From contig NMRA01000187.1 in the NCBI GenBank assembly GCA_002633005.1, positions 357,644 through 421,643 of the forward strand: a stretch of DNA of 64,000 nucleotides, given 5' to 3'. The number at the start of each line of letters is the position of its first letter. Position 1 is the stretch's first letter. Positions 43,152 to 54,414 of this stretch are shown here, piece by piece. The notes beneath the pieces were generated by a model. The model was not told the origin of the DNA, did no database searches, and saw only the letters and a list, made by a program, of their open reading frames with translations. Source of the stretch: Phoronis australis. Taxonomy: Eukaryota; Phoronida; Phoronidae. Made by a program: the position numbers and the translations under genes.

Positions 43152-45492
43152 ATCCGTGTTGTTTGACCTCTGTAACACAATCGGAAACAGTTTAAATTCA
43201 CCTCATAGTAGACATGGTAGTAAATACGAACGCAGATTCGGACGCTTTTTCATGATGTCCTTACGCAACATAAGAAGAAGGGACCCCCTTAGGACAGGAC
43301 CAGGGCTATGCGTATTTTGCCCCCTCAATGCTCTTTACGAGATCCTAGATCACTCAAGGACTCAGAGTACTAGAAATAAATGGAGAAACTGTCAAATGAA
43401 GGTAATATTTGAAATATTCTTGATCATCGACACAACAACTGTAAAAACATGGATGTAACGATTTATAATATAAGTATGGTCAATTAGTTAATTAATTCTG
43501 CTGTTCAGAACTGATATTCACGAAGTGCACGAACGTGACTTGCCATAGAAATATTGATCGCAAGCGCCCACGTATGTAATAAATCGTGTAGCAAATTTAC
43601 TGACGACGGTTACGTTAGAGAGTGAGACAGAACCCCACGGACAAAGCTTCAAGCCGTGTGCAAGTAACACGTACAATTCTAAACAAACTCATTTTACGAA
43701 TTTCAAAAAACATATCTTCAAATTTCAGAACCATAATACATAGATAGACATGCGGAACTCATCAAGCACTCTGGTATTCGATAGGCCAACAAAACTCAAG
43801 GAAAACTAGACATCGTGAGCTAAGATGTTTTAACCCAGTGAAACAGTAATAAGCTAATGAAGATCAGTGCTTCGCCACGAAATACACAAGGTTTGTTCTG
43901 ACGCTTCCTTAGTCAAATGTACAAACCAAGAAAACCATATGCAATTAATTCTTAGGAGCGTGGATACGATTTCAGGCTTCAAAGCAATTTGTGTTTAATA
44001 TTTTAACTCTTATCATAAATTAATCCATAACTGCAACATCCAGATATCACGTGTCTCAATAAAATGACACAAACTTACCCAAATCCAAATGGAATCCGTT
44101 GTCTTCAGTTATCCCGTGCGCTTGTGATACAGTAAAATATAAGTGAGCTACTGCGAGTCCCAACTACGTCACAGCATAATGAGACTATCGATTTTTTCGT
44201 TGTCATTAATGCTAATTAGCCAACCTACACAACTCTAGAAGTCTTGTCGTCACCAGCCGGAAATCAATATTGTGATCGCAAGAAAAGAAAAACGCAGATA
44301 TGTTTTTAAGTCAAGAGATCTGCATCAAATCACTTCTTCTCCTGATAAGACATCTTTATGGACCAAGGTTTCTATTTTAATGGGCATTCTACGACAGAAA
44401 CTCCGACAATAAGTGCGTTGTGTTGGAATATCCATCTTAGCACTGACAGTTTAACGTGTCACGAAACTTCTAAGGAACCGAGAATTTCCGTTGGTCCACC
44501 GGCCTTAGGTCTCTGCTGCCCTACAAAAACTCTTAAATTCAAACGGTGCGCTTCGGTGTATCGTTTCTCTCTTCTCGGACGACATCAATTAAAAGTGAGA
44601 CAACATTTTTAAGAGTAATTGTTGACTAAAACAAACACAATGTTCTGCTTATCCTATATAATTTTTCAAGTTTATCAGCTACTCCGGGCTTTATTCAATT
44701 AAACATATGTCACTCAGGAAGTGACGTACGCGACCCGAATCATTTCCCGGCAGCAATGATTGCGCGTCGATTCCTTGGGGACATCTGTTTGTACGCTCGA
44801 GCAAATGGCGATATTGTGCACGGTCCCCAAATTTAAAAAAAAAAAATAAAGTTTACTACCAGTTAATGAATTGAGTTCCAGCAGTTTCAAGCTCTTTATT
44901 GGCAATTTACAATATAAGAGCGCAGTAGACAATTCTGCATAAAATCCTGAAATCGCAGCTTCAATCAAGTACGCAAAACTCAGACTTAAACACATTATAC
45001 AGAAGGTAGTTGGAAAAAGCTCTTGTCAAACTATCTGTTCTACTCAAAACGTAAAATTTTCCAGCAACATGACCGTAGCAGATCGATCAGATCTTTCCCT
45101 AATCACTACATGTATGTTTATTTGAGTAAGGTTGAAACAATTGCATCGTTCATGCTTTCAGAGCTGGTGATGTATGTAATGATCTTAATCCTCAAATTAA
45201 AGTTTCCAACACGTTAAATTAGTCCAAGACCATGTACACTAGTGTTTTATGTTGTTTCTCCTTTACGTTCAAATTTTCCCAATTTTCATGCAAATTGTTT
45301 GGATTACTATAGGGTGTATGCATTTCTTTAAATATCTTAGTATCGGACAGGACACTGTTAGAAATAAATGCTGTATTCAATGAAAATATTTTTACACAGT
45401 ATAAAGAAGTCTTTACTACTTCTTCTACTGCTGCTGTAGCTGCTACTACTATCGCTGCCAGTACAGTTCTGAGCTAAAATATTTGGCAATTA
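43152..45492. other. 5' flank of 7B2 and unassigned DNA
   Basis: Contains the acceptor just upstream of the 7B2 ATG and a candidate noncoding first exon ending at 44079. No other coding exon recognised; ORFs are short and compositionally like the background. Confidence 0.4.
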
Positions 45493-45660
45493 TGACGTCA
45501 TCTCAACTCAGCTCCGGATGACGTCATCATGCAACGGACGTAGTAACCAGAGTGATGGCATCGTGCTTGTCATCAAAGTTGTAGCAAGCGAACGTGACGG
45601 CTAAAGAAGACTAATGGAGCGGCAGGAAGGGTCAGATATTGGGCATGAGAGAGAACAAGG
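45493..45660 (+). promoter_or_regulatory. Two palindromic CREs followed by a possible first exon
   Basis: Perfect TGACGTCA palindromes at 45493-45500 and 45519-45526. About 90 nt further an ATG at 45614 opens MERQEGSDIGHEREQ and ends at a GTAAGT donor (45661). The arrangement looks like a CREB-responsive promoter and a short coding first exon of a plus-strand gene, but no matching downstream exon was found. Treat as a candidate only. Confidence 0.3.
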
Positions 45661-46648
45661 GTAAGTTGGAAAAAAACAGGGACAAAATAGCAAAATAGAA
45701 ATGGAACATGAAAAGCCATGGTAACCGAGTATGATTTGAGAAGTAAAACTATTAGCTTGTTTACGTAAAGGTAATCAGAGAAAACCGTGATTACAATTGA
45801 TGTAAGTATAAACGTTGGAAGAACTACAGCGGTTATTATTAAGTGTAAGAATGATAGTTGGCAAGATCAGACTAAAAACTCAGTTCTAAAATGCCGAATT
45901 TATTGGAATTCCGTAGATAGAAAAGGATTGATCGTCCATATCTATCCATCATAACAGTAAACACGACGGAGTTATTTTGCCTGCAATCAGGTAAATCACG
46001 TGGTACACTTATTACACGGACGTTCCATGTTAAGGAACTGCTTTCTGATTTTTAATGTAACAAAATCTATTGAGATGTTAAAAAGAGGGACGGTTATCAT
46101 AATTTATAAGCAAGACCTAGTAAATATGAAGTAGCGCATCGTAGTCAGTCTCAATAGTTCTGGGTTTAATAAACTCTTACTTTCATGTGGCAGAATTAGT
46201 GCTTATATGTACTGTATAAGCGTGTATTTAGGCCCATATGCCTATATCCGAAATATACTATGTTCTTTCAGAAAAAAGCAACTCTAAGAATTGTGTATGT
46301 AGGGACATGTGCTTAAACTTCAATCATAAGTACAGCCGGCTGTTCCTTGGATAGGTAGAAGAACTAAAACTGGATGTTTTACGTTTTAGTTTTAAAATTG
46401 CACTACCTTTCAGCAGGACGGCATTACATGGAATGGTCAAGTTGAAAATCAACGATTTTTGGCTCTTTTCCGAAAGTAATTTCAGAATTGAGAACATGAC
46501 AATATATTTGAGGTTGAAAATGTCTACCGGACATTCCCACACGCGCACCTAAGTATACCATTAATGTATAGATGGCGCTGAAGTCAACTATAGTCTCAAA
46601 GTGATGTCTTCCCGCCTTTTCGCTGCTTCCCTGCCTGCCGCTTGGTGG

Positions 46649-47173
46649 TAGCCAGCACGCAGGTATCACTTAATTTTCCCCGGGAAATTTTTTACACCGG
46701 CGTTTCTGATTGGCTGGTCAAATTTTCAACAGGCAGCGCTTCACCCAAACAAACTGGCATGACTCATCGAGGACAGAAGTGTAAATGTGGTCTGTTGTAC
46801 AGACAAATCGGTGCTTAAAATTTATGTTCAGGAAATGTGAATCCTAGAAATGGTTGCGCCTTTTCGGAGTGCATCTTTCTACTGTCGATGACTTTCGTTT
46901 ACGATACTGTCCAGTATTCATTCAGTATGAACACACCGGTTAAATCGGCCAGATATGTTTTTATATATAGTACATGTACGTGCTTCAAGCACGCAGCTAT
47001 TAAACATTACTGCAGAAACGAAATAGTTGCCGCTACGCCACTAGCATGACAAGGCTAAAAATCGTTCATAGTCCACCTTTTTTCACGTTGTTGTAAAGGT
47101 GACCAATGACTGCCAAGGTTACATCAACCAATGCTAAAGCGCGTGCTACTGCGTGATACCTGCGTGCTGGCTA
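46649..47173. repeat. 525-bp segment bounded by perfect 21-bp inverted repeats
   Basis: TAGCCAGCACGCAGGTATCA plus C at 46649-46669 recurs exactly inverted at 47153-47173. The match does not extend outward or inward. It may be a small DNA element, though no target-site duplication is visible. Confidence 0.6.
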
Positions 47174-47565
47174 GGCACGTGGGGAACCAGCGAGTCCTGC
47201 TTACAGTTGCATAGCACACATCAACGACAACCGCTTTATACCGCTTTAAATTTTTTGTACCTTAAATGCGCACATAAATGGTAAAATTCAAACGTACGTA
47301 AGGAAAAGTTCTAAAAATCCATAATGAATATTTGATGACATGAAACATTAAAGAGATTTTATTAAAATAAAATGAAGTCCACTTCACTTCTTAAATATTC
47401 TGCGAAGGTTTTAAAAAAGAATGTAAAAACACAGAAATAGTGTCACTGCCAGACATCATTTCAATTGAACTAAAATTGCAACAAAGTCAATGACGTCACT
47501 TGAAACAGAAGATGACATCACTACTACTTTTGTGAAAAGAAAACTTGACAAAAGGACATGCTTCA

Positions 47566-48915
47566 CAGCTGCTCCGACTGATGGTCTAGCAACCGACTGC
47601 GTGGAAGGTTGAAGGAAGCTTTTAAGTAAGTCTTCACGCAGAGGTCAGAGAGTTATCATCCTGTTTCTTGCATGCATCTGGGACCGGATGATTCTTAAAT
47701 CTGATGTCATTCAGTTTAAATTAATATTTAAAGCTGCATTTCGTCCTGTTTGGATGGCTAGAAAATGAGAATCGAATTGGACCGCTGTGCTCTCATAAAA
47801 TCGGTCGTATAATGCATCGTTAAGATCTTTTTCCCTTTACCAACAAAAGCGTCGACATCATCAGCAACTCGACAAAACGATTCGAGTAATAGCGAATTCC
47901 AGTGTTGCCAGATTTGATTGGGAATAAAACTACTAATTAACAGGGCGAGGTGTAACTTTAAATAAGAAGACGGAACTGAAGATTTAAACTGCATAGCCGG
48001 AAACGCAGGAGAAGAAGAAGAAAATGAAGAAGTAACAAGCAGAACGATGCTCCTACAAAAGAACCGTACAATTTTTGAGAAAGACAAGTGCCATAAAACT
48101 TCACACTGACATACAAATTTGGTAGTACTCAGCTTCACGTGTAAAAGGTACGCAACAGATCAACAATGATCATGAACCAAAAAAATACACCGAAAACACA
48201 GTGAACAAAAGTGAAAAAAATCAAAGAGGCTGATTTTGAAGACTTCACTCAAGCAAAGCAAAAGAAGAACAAAATGATAAAAAACTACGATGTCAAAAAT
48301 CCGCAGTAGGAAACCACAAAAAGCTGGAGTGAAGTTTAAGAATGAACTCTCGAAATAAAACTCAAAAATACCGGCAACTTCATGAAAAAAGAGAACATAC
48401 CACAAGGTAAGCAGATAATCTGGTTTTTGCGCGTGTACTCAAAATATGAGGTCGACAAGCAGGCAGTTGAACCATTTTCCAATAGATATATAACCAAGCA
48501 GTTAGCTCCAAATATCCACATCATCCCCCTAATGGTGGTGTTGCACCCGACGGTATGAAACGTTGGAGGAAGCCTTAGGTCTTCGAATGGAGGTCAGGCA
48601 GTTACATTCATTGGTGAGACATTTTCCCAAATGAAAGAAAATCAACTTAACAGGAAAACGTGTAAAAAATTAGCATAGTCTGATCAAGTCACCAGCGTAT
48701 TTATTTTTAGCATTACTACGTAAAATTTTGCTGAAATTCACTGGTATTCACAGTATTATGACACTGAGAAGCATTCGCTCTTAAAAATCCATTGTTAAAA
48801 CATCAATCAATTTCCAGTAGAATTACAAGTAGTTGGTGACGTAAAAAGTCTCCACAGCTGCTCCGACTGTGTGAAAAGTTGAAGGAAGCTTTTGATCTTC
48901 ACACGGAGGTCTGGC
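47566..48915 (+). repeat. Three dispersed copies of a hairpin-forming motif
   Basis: Copies near 47566-47660, 48545-48610 and 48853-48915 share CAGCTGCTCCGACTG (two copies), GTTGRAGGAAGCYTT, a TCTTC run and GGAGGTCNGGCAGTT. The first and third fold so that TGCGTG pairs with CACGCA and TGTGTG with CACACG, around the same GTTGAAGGAAGCTTTT loop. The third copy directly precedes the Penelope-like ORF. Confidence 0.5.
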
Positions 48916-49250
48916 AGTTGCCTTCCAAGTTAGAAAATAACATTTCTAAAGCAGAAGTCCGCCCCGTTGCACAGTGTAGTGTTGTTTGTGAATTTGTATG
49001 TCCTATGAACGAATGTCTTCGTTCAAACGTCAAACAGTGTTACGTTGGTCAAACGGTTTGCAGTCTTTCCCGTCGGTTATCTATGCATCTTCAAAATGGT
49101 GTCATCCAAGATCATTTTCTGCAATGTCACGAACGTAAAATTACCCGTCAAGAAATTGTGGAAAACACCTCAATTCGCTACGTGGAGCACGATGTGCTGC
49201 GATTGAAAGTATTTGAGTCCTTTTTAATTGCTTTTGAGAAGCATGTTTAG
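48879..49250 (+). pseudogene. GIY-YIG endonuclease fragment of a Penelope-like retroelement
   Basis: A 123-codon ORF whose last 95 residues fit the GIY-YIG domain found at the C-terminus of Penelope-like elements: VCEFVCPMNECLRSN then QCYVGQT, LSRRLSMHL with the conserved Arg, HFLQCHERK, and KVFESFLIAFEK carrying the conserved catalytic Glu. The reverse transcriptase that normally precedes this domain is absent; upstream frames are closed. So this is a 5'-truncated or decayed copy, although the nuclease part itself keeps an open frame to its stop. A host GIY-YIG protein is less likely given the repeat context. Telomere-type repeats begin about 440 bp downstream. Confidence 0.65.
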
Positions 49251-49692
49251 AATGAGCAGCAAATATGGTCGCGCCGCACGTTACACTTGTTTGGGTGACT
49301 TTCCTGTTACCCCCTTTCATTAGTCATTCTTTGCAGTATTTCACACCCGCCTTGTCCCACTGTGTGTGTCGTCAGCTTATGCTCTGTGGTGGCATTACTG
49401 CGTCATTTTACATTCTCTTGAGAATGAAACAAGTATGTTTCGAAATATCGTGTGTCTTTTAAGTATGTCGCTAGGTCAGTTACTTTATCTATGTTCATTT
49501 GAGAGTAGTTTTGTTCCGAAGGTTTGAACGTAACAGAATAAAGACTGTGAGCAATAAAAAGTGTCGTGCGTTTAAACAATTCTTTATAACCGAAAACTTG
49601 CTCCCGAAGTACAGCCAAAAAGTTAGCCTGGCAACATTTTCTCTTCAATGTGTTATTTTGATGCCGTTCATGTTTTCTATGAAACGTTTCTA

Positions 49693-49805
49693 ATCCTAAC
49701 CCTAACCTTAACCCTAACCCTAACCTAACTCCAAGCCCAAGCCCAACTCCAAACCCAACCCCACACTCAACCCCCACCCCAACTCTAACCCCAACCCCAA
49801 CCCTA
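49693..49805. repeat. Interstitial telomere-type repeats, degenerating
   Basis: Begins with CCTAACCCTAACCTTAACCC-type hexamers (CCCTAA)n, the complement of the common animal telomere TTAGGG, then decays into CCAAGCC, CCAACC and CCAACCCC variants up to 49805. Confidence 0.85.
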
Positions 49806-49823
49806 CCTATGGGTTTCCATACA

Positions 49824-51005
49824 CTCAGTCAACAAAGTACTGGGTTGAAATTGGACACATGCAGCCGATTTCATAAAGCTGGTTTCAAGTTAAACCTGGT
49901 TTAAACTGGACTTAGACCAGGTTTAAAGATAACCTGCATTTCATAAAGGTGGTTTAACTTTTAGACCAGTGGTCTAGTAAAACCTGGTTTAACCCCTGTT
50001 TAGACCTGGTCTAAGTCAGTTTTCATTTCACCAACGAAGTCTATATTCTTTAAACCTGAATTAAGATCTTAAACCATGTTTAACTTTAGACTTGGTCAGT
50101 ACCAGGTTTAACTTAAATACGGTGAGACTTGCATGGTATGGGTACAACTGAATGATGCTGCGGAGTGCATTTGCGAGGCAGTTTTAGAGGGACAATGGAC
50201 TATTTTCAATATTCAGTTTTATTACTGCACCAGATCAATCGTAGCAGGGGCGGATCTAGGATTTTTAAGGGAGAAGGGCAGCCAAGGACTTTTTGAAAGA
50301 GGGCACCAAGTCAAAAATTTGATATCACTAAAATCAAGGGAAAAAGGGGCTCCGGACCCCTTGACCCCCTGGATTCGCCTATGCGTAAACCAGTACGTGC
50401 TGGAGTGTGTCCTGCGAATTCATCAGAATACGACTGGTCGAGCAGGGCGTCATGGTCGTAAGCGCTACGGATTTGAATTAAGACAGCATCTTCTGAGTTG
50501 CACGTCCACTGTTCTCCGATTTAATGTTGCCGGGAAGGGGTCTTGCCCCCCCCTTTGACCGCGAAAAATAAGCACTAAAGTGACACGGAAATAAATTTGG
50601 GCATTTATCATGTTACATCTAATCGTAAGCATGTTCTTTAATGTGTGTGTGTTGGGCACAGAAATTAAATTTTTCCTCATGAGAAAAGCTTTTAGACCTT
50701 TTTCGTAACTGTCTGCACTGATTCTACTAGTGTATGCCATTGTATATTCACGTGATCAAGGTTTCATTGAAGCACTTCAATAGTTTCTTTGTTGGGTTTA
50801 CCCAGCTCGACACAGTGGGGTGCCTTTAATACTTTAAACCTGGTTTTACTGAACCAGCTCCCTGGTGTAGCAAAACCAGGCTTTCAGACTCTTAAACCAT
50901 GTTGGTGAAATGCAAGTCAGATCTAAAATTAGACCAGGTTTAGGAACACCAGGTTTAAGTCTTAAAATCGGCTGATGGAGTTTTTGCCAGTCCCCATTGA
51001 CTGAG
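49824..51005. mobile_element. Non-autonomous DNA transposon rich in AAACCTGGTTT palindromes
   Basis: Ends read CTCAGTCAA inward on both sides; further inside both ends carry ACTGG and CAGCCGATTT at similar spacing. The subterminal regions (49860-50115 and 50826-50960) are full of AAACCTGGTTTA and its variants. Length is 1182 bp. No transposase ORF is present. A family-2 MITE is nested inside at 50245-50383. No target-site duplication is evident. Confidence 0.6.
50245..50383 (+). mobile_element. GGCGGATC-type MITE, family 2, copy 3 (nested)
   Basis: About 139 bp; CAGGGGCGGATCTAGG at the left and CCTGGATTCGCCTATG at the right form inverted ends. Internal ATATCACTAAAATCAA and CTCCGGACCCCTTGACCCCC match the copy at 32066. 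Confidence 0.7.
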
Positions 51006-51071
51006 GTAGTCACGTGCTGTCGCTCTGAGCTGGTATTTTAATATCTCCATCAGTCTGAGTGGTCTGTTGTC

Positions 51072-51834
51072 AAGAAACGAAGTGGAGCTACCTGCTGTTA
51101 TTGATGAGGAGATGTCGGTTCTTGACGTGTTTTCCGACTGCGTTCAAATGAGGAATGCTGGTGATCATTTTGTGGCCATTAGGCCTACTGGAAGCATTGG
51201 ATTGCGATATACTGTTGAAGGATGACTGTCAGCCACGTATTCTGAACTTCTCCACTTTTGAAGGATGGCAGGCGTAGGTTTCCTTTGAGCTCTCGGCGTG
51301 GTGGTGCTCACCCAGTCGTCCACAGAAAGGACACCAAGGTTGTTACTCCTCCAGCCCAGGAAGTACATGCACCAATAAACCTCAGGACACCTCGTGTTTC
51401 GGATGTTCAGTGCATCAAAAGCAACCTCAGTGATGATGACAGCAATGTCAGTAATAGAAAGTTTCCAAAGGTCCAGCGTGTGGTGTCTGTGGAAAACGAA
51501 GTTGAAGATGACCAAGACAGATAAGCCATCAAAGTCACACAAACGGCTGCTTGAAGAGAGAACCAATGTTGGTAGCGATATTCAGTGCATCACCAGCAAA
51601 CTCAGTGACGATGATAGCAATGTGCAGTTCACTACTGTCCTGGTCTGCCAGACCCATTATACCAGGAAGAGATATCTCTTCCTGATTATACTTATCATAA
51701 TGGCCCTTTGTATCTCTCTTGTACGGAAGTGTTCTCTTCACTCGGTAAATGGTGAGCACTTGACAGGGCATGTGCAGCCTTCTCATGCAGGTTCATACCA
51801 GCAAATAAAATTTTCATGTCTTCATTTCTGTTAG
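51072..51834 (+). CDS. Unassigned coding-like region with a repeated acidic module
   Basis: Not recognised. Three open stretches follow each other: about 51072-51227 (reads NEVELPAVIDEEMSVLDVF, stop at 51225-51227), 51258-51524 (88 codons) and 51394-51834 in another frame. The module SDVQCIKSNLSDDDSNV at about 51400-51450 recurs as SDIQCITSKLSDDDSNV at about 51572-51622, 171 bp later and in a different frame. The last ORF then has a strongly hydrophobic stretch (YLFLIILIIMALCISLV), suggesting a single membrane pass. This may be duplicated exons of a small membrane protein, or a frameshifted pseudogene. ATG choice, splicing and function are unknown. Confidence 0.25.
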
Positions 51835-53429
51835 TGAAGTGGTCCAGATGGATTCGCATTGATGTTCTGTTTTGTATTTTGAATTATCCACGTTTCTACC
51901 CCAAGCTGCAGAGCACGAAAATGACGATTGGTCAGAGCAATGAGCTATATTGCTCGTTGGTCAGAGTCTGGTATTGATGTCTGACAATAAAGAAATTGAC
52001 TTCTGCAGCGCCAGCCCAAGGTTTTTGTACGAGAATGAACGTACTTACGAGTTTGTATTCCCAAATTAGTAATCTTGGTTTAGCATTTGACAAGATACTT
52101 CAGAATAATAGCTATAACGTACAAACAGAATTTTGCTTTCAAAACAGCAATGTTGACTCCCAGGAACTCCGACACGTGTATTTATCGAATGTCCCCTCAT
52201 TTTACTCTGATGTCTGCAATTCCTTGCCTTCTATATTATAGGCAGTCTACGTGTTGTGCTAATTTTCATTTTAGTAGCATTGCTCTAAAAGAACACAATT
52301 TCTATTTATTTTGTTTATAAGTAAAGAAAAAAAACAGATACCATCATTGCCTAGTCCGGAATTTGCTTTCCTTTTTAATTTCGTGTACTAAAGTACATAT
52401 TTTCAATATCAAAGAATTGACAAACAACACACACGTTTATCTTTAATCGACAAAAAAGCTTTGACCGAGGTAGACCGGTCTTACGTAAGTATTCTTAGTA
52501 TCAGCAATATTTATATACAAAATGCTGGCATGATTCTGGGGGTGACATGTGTTTCAGTGTTTTTACAGAAGGCTATTCGCAGAGTATCAGAATAATCAAG
52601 CAGTTGAGAAAACTAGCAGTGTCCTTTTATATTTATTTGAACTGTCCCTTGCTGTTTAGAGAGTGGTGAAGTAAACTGTAGAATCAGGCCTGTGTTTTCA
52701 TTTTAAACACTGCATTGTCGACTCGGTCGCAAGCAGGAAATGCGGACCCACGCAGTTCACTGAATACAATGTCTAATTTATATACCGTACATGCATGTGT
52801 ATCGTGTTAGGCCGCGGTACCACGGAGAGGGCAGTAGCCTCTCCCACCTTCGGCCACAAATTATGGAAAATTCCGTTAAATCAATAAAAAACTTCGCACT
52901 GCGCAACATCTAATAGAAAAAAAAACACCGCAAAACATTATAGAAGCCACACCAACAGCGACATACAGTACATAGAGACGAATTAGATCAAAGAAAGAGC
53001 TCGATGTAGATAAAATTTCCAATTCTCCGATAAAATCCCACAACATTCTCATTCAAGAGGCACAGAATGCCTCTCAGTTCTAACAACCAAGAATGTGAGA
53101 AATAAAGATCATACAATAACATTGGCCTGAAACGCAAGAATGGAAGATTGACAAGCTTGAAAACTAGTGTATTGTTCAATAGTTCAATACACGATTGTGT
53201 CATAATGGCAAAACATATTTTCCTGAAGTATCTCCAAAGCAGTGTCTCATTTAAGGATCATTATCAGGAAAGCAATATCTAAGAGCTTTGGATTGTACGT
53301 TCGAAACTGGCCGAGTGGATGAGTAAATTTCCGAAATAGTAATGGATATGAATTAATAATAGGTGTTCGATCTAATTCAATTTTTTTACTTTTGGACCTA
53401 CAGCCAAATTCATCAAAATTGTTGGAGCA
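51835..53429. other. No gene recognised
   Basis: AT-rich DNA. A short inverted repeat GGAGAGG/CCTCTCC lies near 52831-52851, and a tRNA A-box-like TGGCCGAGTGG at 53308 has no convincing partner. ORFs are short. Confidence 0.4.
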
Positions 53430-53530
53430 GCACTACGGAACTTTTTTCTCTACTGACGTCATAATAATGTCGTCTGCATAACTAAGGTTGCAGATGAAAC
53501 TTATATTCTCAATAGCCGTGTCCTTCGAAA
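53430..53530 (-). pseudogene. LINE reverse-transcriptase scrap with YADD box
   Basis: On the minus strand the sequence reads ENISFICNLSYADDIIMTSV, matching the catalytic YADD region of non-LTR retrotransposon reverse transcriptases (codons for YADD at 53469-53480). The frame closes soon after; upstream frames are broken, so it is an old remnant. Confidence 0.5.
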
Positions 53531-54011
53531 ATGAATTGAACAAGTTGCAAGTAGGAAACAGTCAATCACACTATCTGTTACTGAGAACCATTTACTGAAT
53601 GTGAAGTTAGTCTGGTCCCCATTTTTGTGCGCCCTACATCGAACCTGGTCGCAGCGTCTTCGTGTGAGTGTAATCGCCGAAAGTTCCACATTGAAACATT
53701 GAAATGAACAGCGACTTTTGCTAACAATTTCAGGTATGCAAACGTATGAATATTCGATTATTCAGTTTGCGTATTGTTGTTCTATAATCAAGGTCATCTC
53801 AGGTATTGCACTGTATTCATGAATGGTGCATAAATCTTCAAAATTATTCGCTGGATATGTTTGATTGTTGCGTGACGTCAGGTGCATTGTTCAACAATAA
53901 CAACGTGACGCGTGATCATGCGACGTCATTGTTGCTATACAGCGTACAATTTTCATGCAACTGGGCCCTGGTTTGTAAGAATAACTAGATGATTGAGTAA
54001 ATATAAGGAAG

Positions 54012-54058
54012 GTGCGTGGGTGTACGAGAGTGTGCGTGTGCGTGTTTGTGTGTGTGCT
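54012..54058. repeat. TG-rich microsatellite
   Basis: Imperfect (GT)n run; ORFs across it are artefacts. Confidence 0.8.
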
Positions 54059-54414
54059 TCTGCTTGCTGCGTAACCTGCAAAAGACTGGACAAGCTTGTT
54101 TCAGCAAGTAGACAAGTCTGCTGCACAATTCCCATGCTGCACATGAGAAAGGGGTGTCAGTATCAGGAGACTTCGAGTGATTTCATCTTTCAACTTTTTA
54201 TTATGTTTATCAGGTCAATTGGTCATTTTATCGATAGCATTAGATAGATTATGGAACTTTACCGTCTTCTCAACAAACACTACATATACGATTACATTTC
54301 CAGTCATTAGGTGGGGAAAAGGAAAATATCCAATAAATGTCAACTCAGTGACGTTCACCCATCAGTTTTCGGGTTGATATGTGATATAGTCAGATGCACT
54401 AGATATTCAATGGC

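Noticed and set aside
49403-49777. Minus-strand ORF rich in Gly-Leu repeats
   Set aside because: Translation of degenerate telomere-type repeats.
53308-53318. tRNA A-box-like TGGCCGAGTGG
   Set aside because: The only B-box-like sequence (near 53363) is poor and no cloverleaf can be drawn; no tRNA or clear tRNA-derived SINE.
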